64,000 bases of DNA from Melanocharis versteri (taxonomy: Eukaryota > Chordata > Aves > Passeriformes > Melanocharitidae). This document shows positions 63,741 through 64,000 of the stretch, one piece after another. The notes under the pieces were generated by a model that saw nothing but the letters and a program-made list of their open reading frames with translations, was not told where the DNA came from and ran no database searches. Each line of letters opens with the position of its first letter. The first letter of the stretch is position 1. The stretch lies in contig VZTG01005248.1 in assembly GCA_013397845.1 (NCBI GenBank), positions 2,045,028 through 2,109,027 on the forward strand, in the 5' to 3' direction. A program made the position numbers and the translations under genes.

Positions 63741-64000
63741 CATAGTCCACAGCTTGTGCTTGGAGCAAGTTTTGCGTAGAATTATTTTGTGTCTGTGGAA
63801 CAGTTACGCACTACCAAGTTGTTCTACTTAGAGATGTAGAAGACCTGGGTACTAGCTCTTGTTTTTTTGAGTAGCACTAACATTTCTTAAAAGACAGGAA
63901 ATAAAAAAGTTTTTTAGAAGTTACTGCATTGCAAGTTAAAATTTCTTTGTCTGTTTATTCTAGCTTTTGAAAAAGCACTTGCATTTTGTGTGGTTTTGGG
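63741..64000. other. No gene seen
   Basis: Short AT-rich stretch to the window end, within the TAFA5 intron. Confidence 0.6.

Larger units (their letters stand above)
52719..64000 (+). other. TAFA5: TAFA5 intron 1 (5' part)
   Basis: Begins with the GT donor after the first coding exon. I searched by eye for exon 2 (expected to start with sequence for QLAAGTCE after an acceptor) and did not find it, so the intron runs past the window. TAFA5 is known to have very long introns. The first 7 kb is AT-rich unique DNA without a recognised transposon. From 59.9 kb on it is loaded with CR1 and LTRs, all but one on the opposite strand to the gene. A mixed-composition segment at 55150-55450 is a possible conserved element. 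Confidence 0.75.

Overview
The window looks like vertebrate nuclear DNA from a bird, most likely a songbird or a close neoavian relative. It is AT-rich. It holds several pieces of CR1, the LINE family typical of birds and other sauropsids, most ending in the ATTCTATGA-like CR1 3' end. It also carries long terminal repeats that I recognise as the songbird type, and two fragments resembling the old amniote MIR-type SINE. There are no bacterial-style genes or operons. Almost all open frames longer than 60 codons are chance frames or lie in repeats.

The one cellular gene part I can support is at 52.6 kb on the + strand. A 91-base coding piece (52628-52718) begins MQLLKALWALAG and ends ...QFLKE plus the first base of a glycine codon, followed by a GT donor. 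From memory this matches the alternative N-terminus of TAFA5 (FAM19A5), a small secreted chemokine-like brain protein. It sits at the 3' edge of a CpG island (about 51.75-52.56 kb) whose core is missing in a 514-base assembly gap. A 15-codon upstream reading frame ends 13 bases before the start codon. Downstream, 52719 to the window end reads as the first intron; I did not find exon 2. Upstream DNA is either intergenic or an intron of a longer TAFA5 isoform.

Layout: 0-1 kb, MIR-like SINE next to a reverse CR1. 1-14 kb, AT-rich unique sequence with a 47-base gap and simple repeats. 14.4-15 kb, an LTR-like insertion. 17.5-18.3 kb, a solo LTR. 20.9-21.5 kb, an unclassified more GC-rich block. 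22.1-22.8 kb, a CR1 still showing the end of its reverse transcriptase frame. 25.6-26.1 kb, another solo LTR. 27.2-27.3 kb, a T/G-rich simple repeat containing a G-quadruplex motif. 31.3 kb, CR1. 32.9-34.4 kb, a reverse-strand endogenous retrovirus remnant with LTR, lysine-type primer-binding site, a small hydrophobic frame and gag-like sequence. 36.3 and 38.6 kb, CR1. 39.8-40.0 kb, a second MIR-like SINE. 42.9-43.25 kb, a 168-base tandem duplication. 46.6 kb, CR1. 48 kb, LTR. 51.7-52.7 kb, TAFA5 promoter and first exon. 59.9-60.3 kb, CR1. 60.5-63.7 kb, two reverse-strand LTRs with two fresh-looking tandem triplications between them.

No new multi-gene system is visible. The best leads are the TAFA5 alternative promoter with its upstream frame, the retroviral remnant with the odd leader frame, the local tandem duplications and the unclassified block at 21 kb. 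Identities of repeat families and of TAFA5 rest on recall of consensus sequences, not on a search.
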